A stretch of DNA of 40,662 nucleotides from Dehalococcoidales bacterium (lineage in GTDB: Bacteria > Chloroflexota > Dehalococcoidia > Dehalococcoidales > RBG-16-60-22), in contig JAQTVW010000003.1 in NCBI GenBank assembly GCA_028706655.1, forward strand, positions 1 through 40,662. Reading direction: 5' to 3'. Of this stretch, positions 40,660-40,662 are shown in pieces (position 1 is the stretch's first letter; every line of letters begins with the position of its first letter). The notes under the pieces are model-generated. The model searched no databases and was not told where the DNA came from. It was given only the letters and a program-made list of their open reading frames with translations. The translations under genes were made by a program, and so were the position numbers.

Positions 40660-40662
40660 ATG
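40660..40662 (+). CDS. Start codon of the next gene (cut by the window end)
   Basis: The last three bases are ATG, with GGGGGAAA seven to fourteen bases upstream, so a further gene of the same operon seems to begin here. Its product cannot be known from this window; a response regulator would be expected from context. Confidence 0.5.

Noticed and set aside
1-40662. CRISPR arrays, rRNA genes, insertion sequences or phage genes
   Set aside because: No regularly spaced repeats, transposase or phage proteins, or rRNA-like conserved segments were found on either strand.

Overview
The window looks like a chromosomal contig of an uncultured Chloroflexota bacterium, most likely from the Dehalococcoidia. 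The evidence is moderate GC, sigma70-type promoters (TTGACA/TATAAT) and Shine-Dalgarno sites. It also carries archaeal-flavoured housekeeping genes: an archaeal/fungal-type aspartate-semialdehyde dehydrogenase, a single-chain Elp3, a UPF0200-like kinase and a DUF134-NifX fusion. The taxonomic call is inference; no rRNA is present.

Left part (1-8.6 kb). A tungstate uptake operon on the minus strand (GntR/PBP-like regulator, tupA, tupB cut by the window edge) is driven by a perfect consensus promoter with a palindromic operator at the start site. Next comes a minus-strand operon of a SERCA-like Ca2+ P-type ATPase, a 45-residue OadG-like subunit and an OadB-type Na+-translocating decarboxylase subunit, closed by a strong terminator. 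A radical SAM/helix-hairpin-helix protein follows on the plus strand.

Middle part (8.6-27 kb). This holds asd; an Mrp-type ATPase lacking its usual Cys pair, downstream of a DUF134-NifX fusion; a degenerate phosphoesterase; and an exported oxidative set (sugar dehydrogenase, dienelactone hydrolase and multicopper oxidase, all lipoproteins). Then come a UPF0200-like kinase, a FecR-domain membrane protein, a 7TM-type histidine kinase, tRNA-Ala(UGC), a rhomboid protease, tRNA-Asn(GUU), an MBL hydrolase and a zincin. elp3 stands back to back with a Trm9-like methyltransferase, a likely pair for wobble-uridine modification. An EthD-like protein and a 4-OT tautomerase close this part.

Right part (26.3-40.7 kb). 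This is the striking region: a complete-looking archaellum (archaeal flagellum) locus in a bacterial setting. It has three archaellins with class III signal peptides, two ArlF/ArlG-like beta-sandwich proteins, the ArlJ platform, two ArlC/D/E-like proteins, ArlH, the ArlI motor ATPase and an uncharacterised coiled-coil protein. A perfect hairpin separates the filament genes from the machinery genes. A LuxR-type regulator lacking its phospho-acceptor Asp sits divergently upstream. A three-gene phosphorelay (histidine kinase, tandem-receiver protein, REC-GAF-kinase hybrid) follows directly downstream. Gene order is rearranged relative to archaea (B-B-B-F/G-F/G-J-C-D/E-H-I-X), and no prepilin peptidase or che gene lies in the window. 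As far as I recall, archaella have recently been reported in a few Chloroflexota, so the existence of a bacterial archaellum is not wholly new. The composition and wiring of this locus may be.
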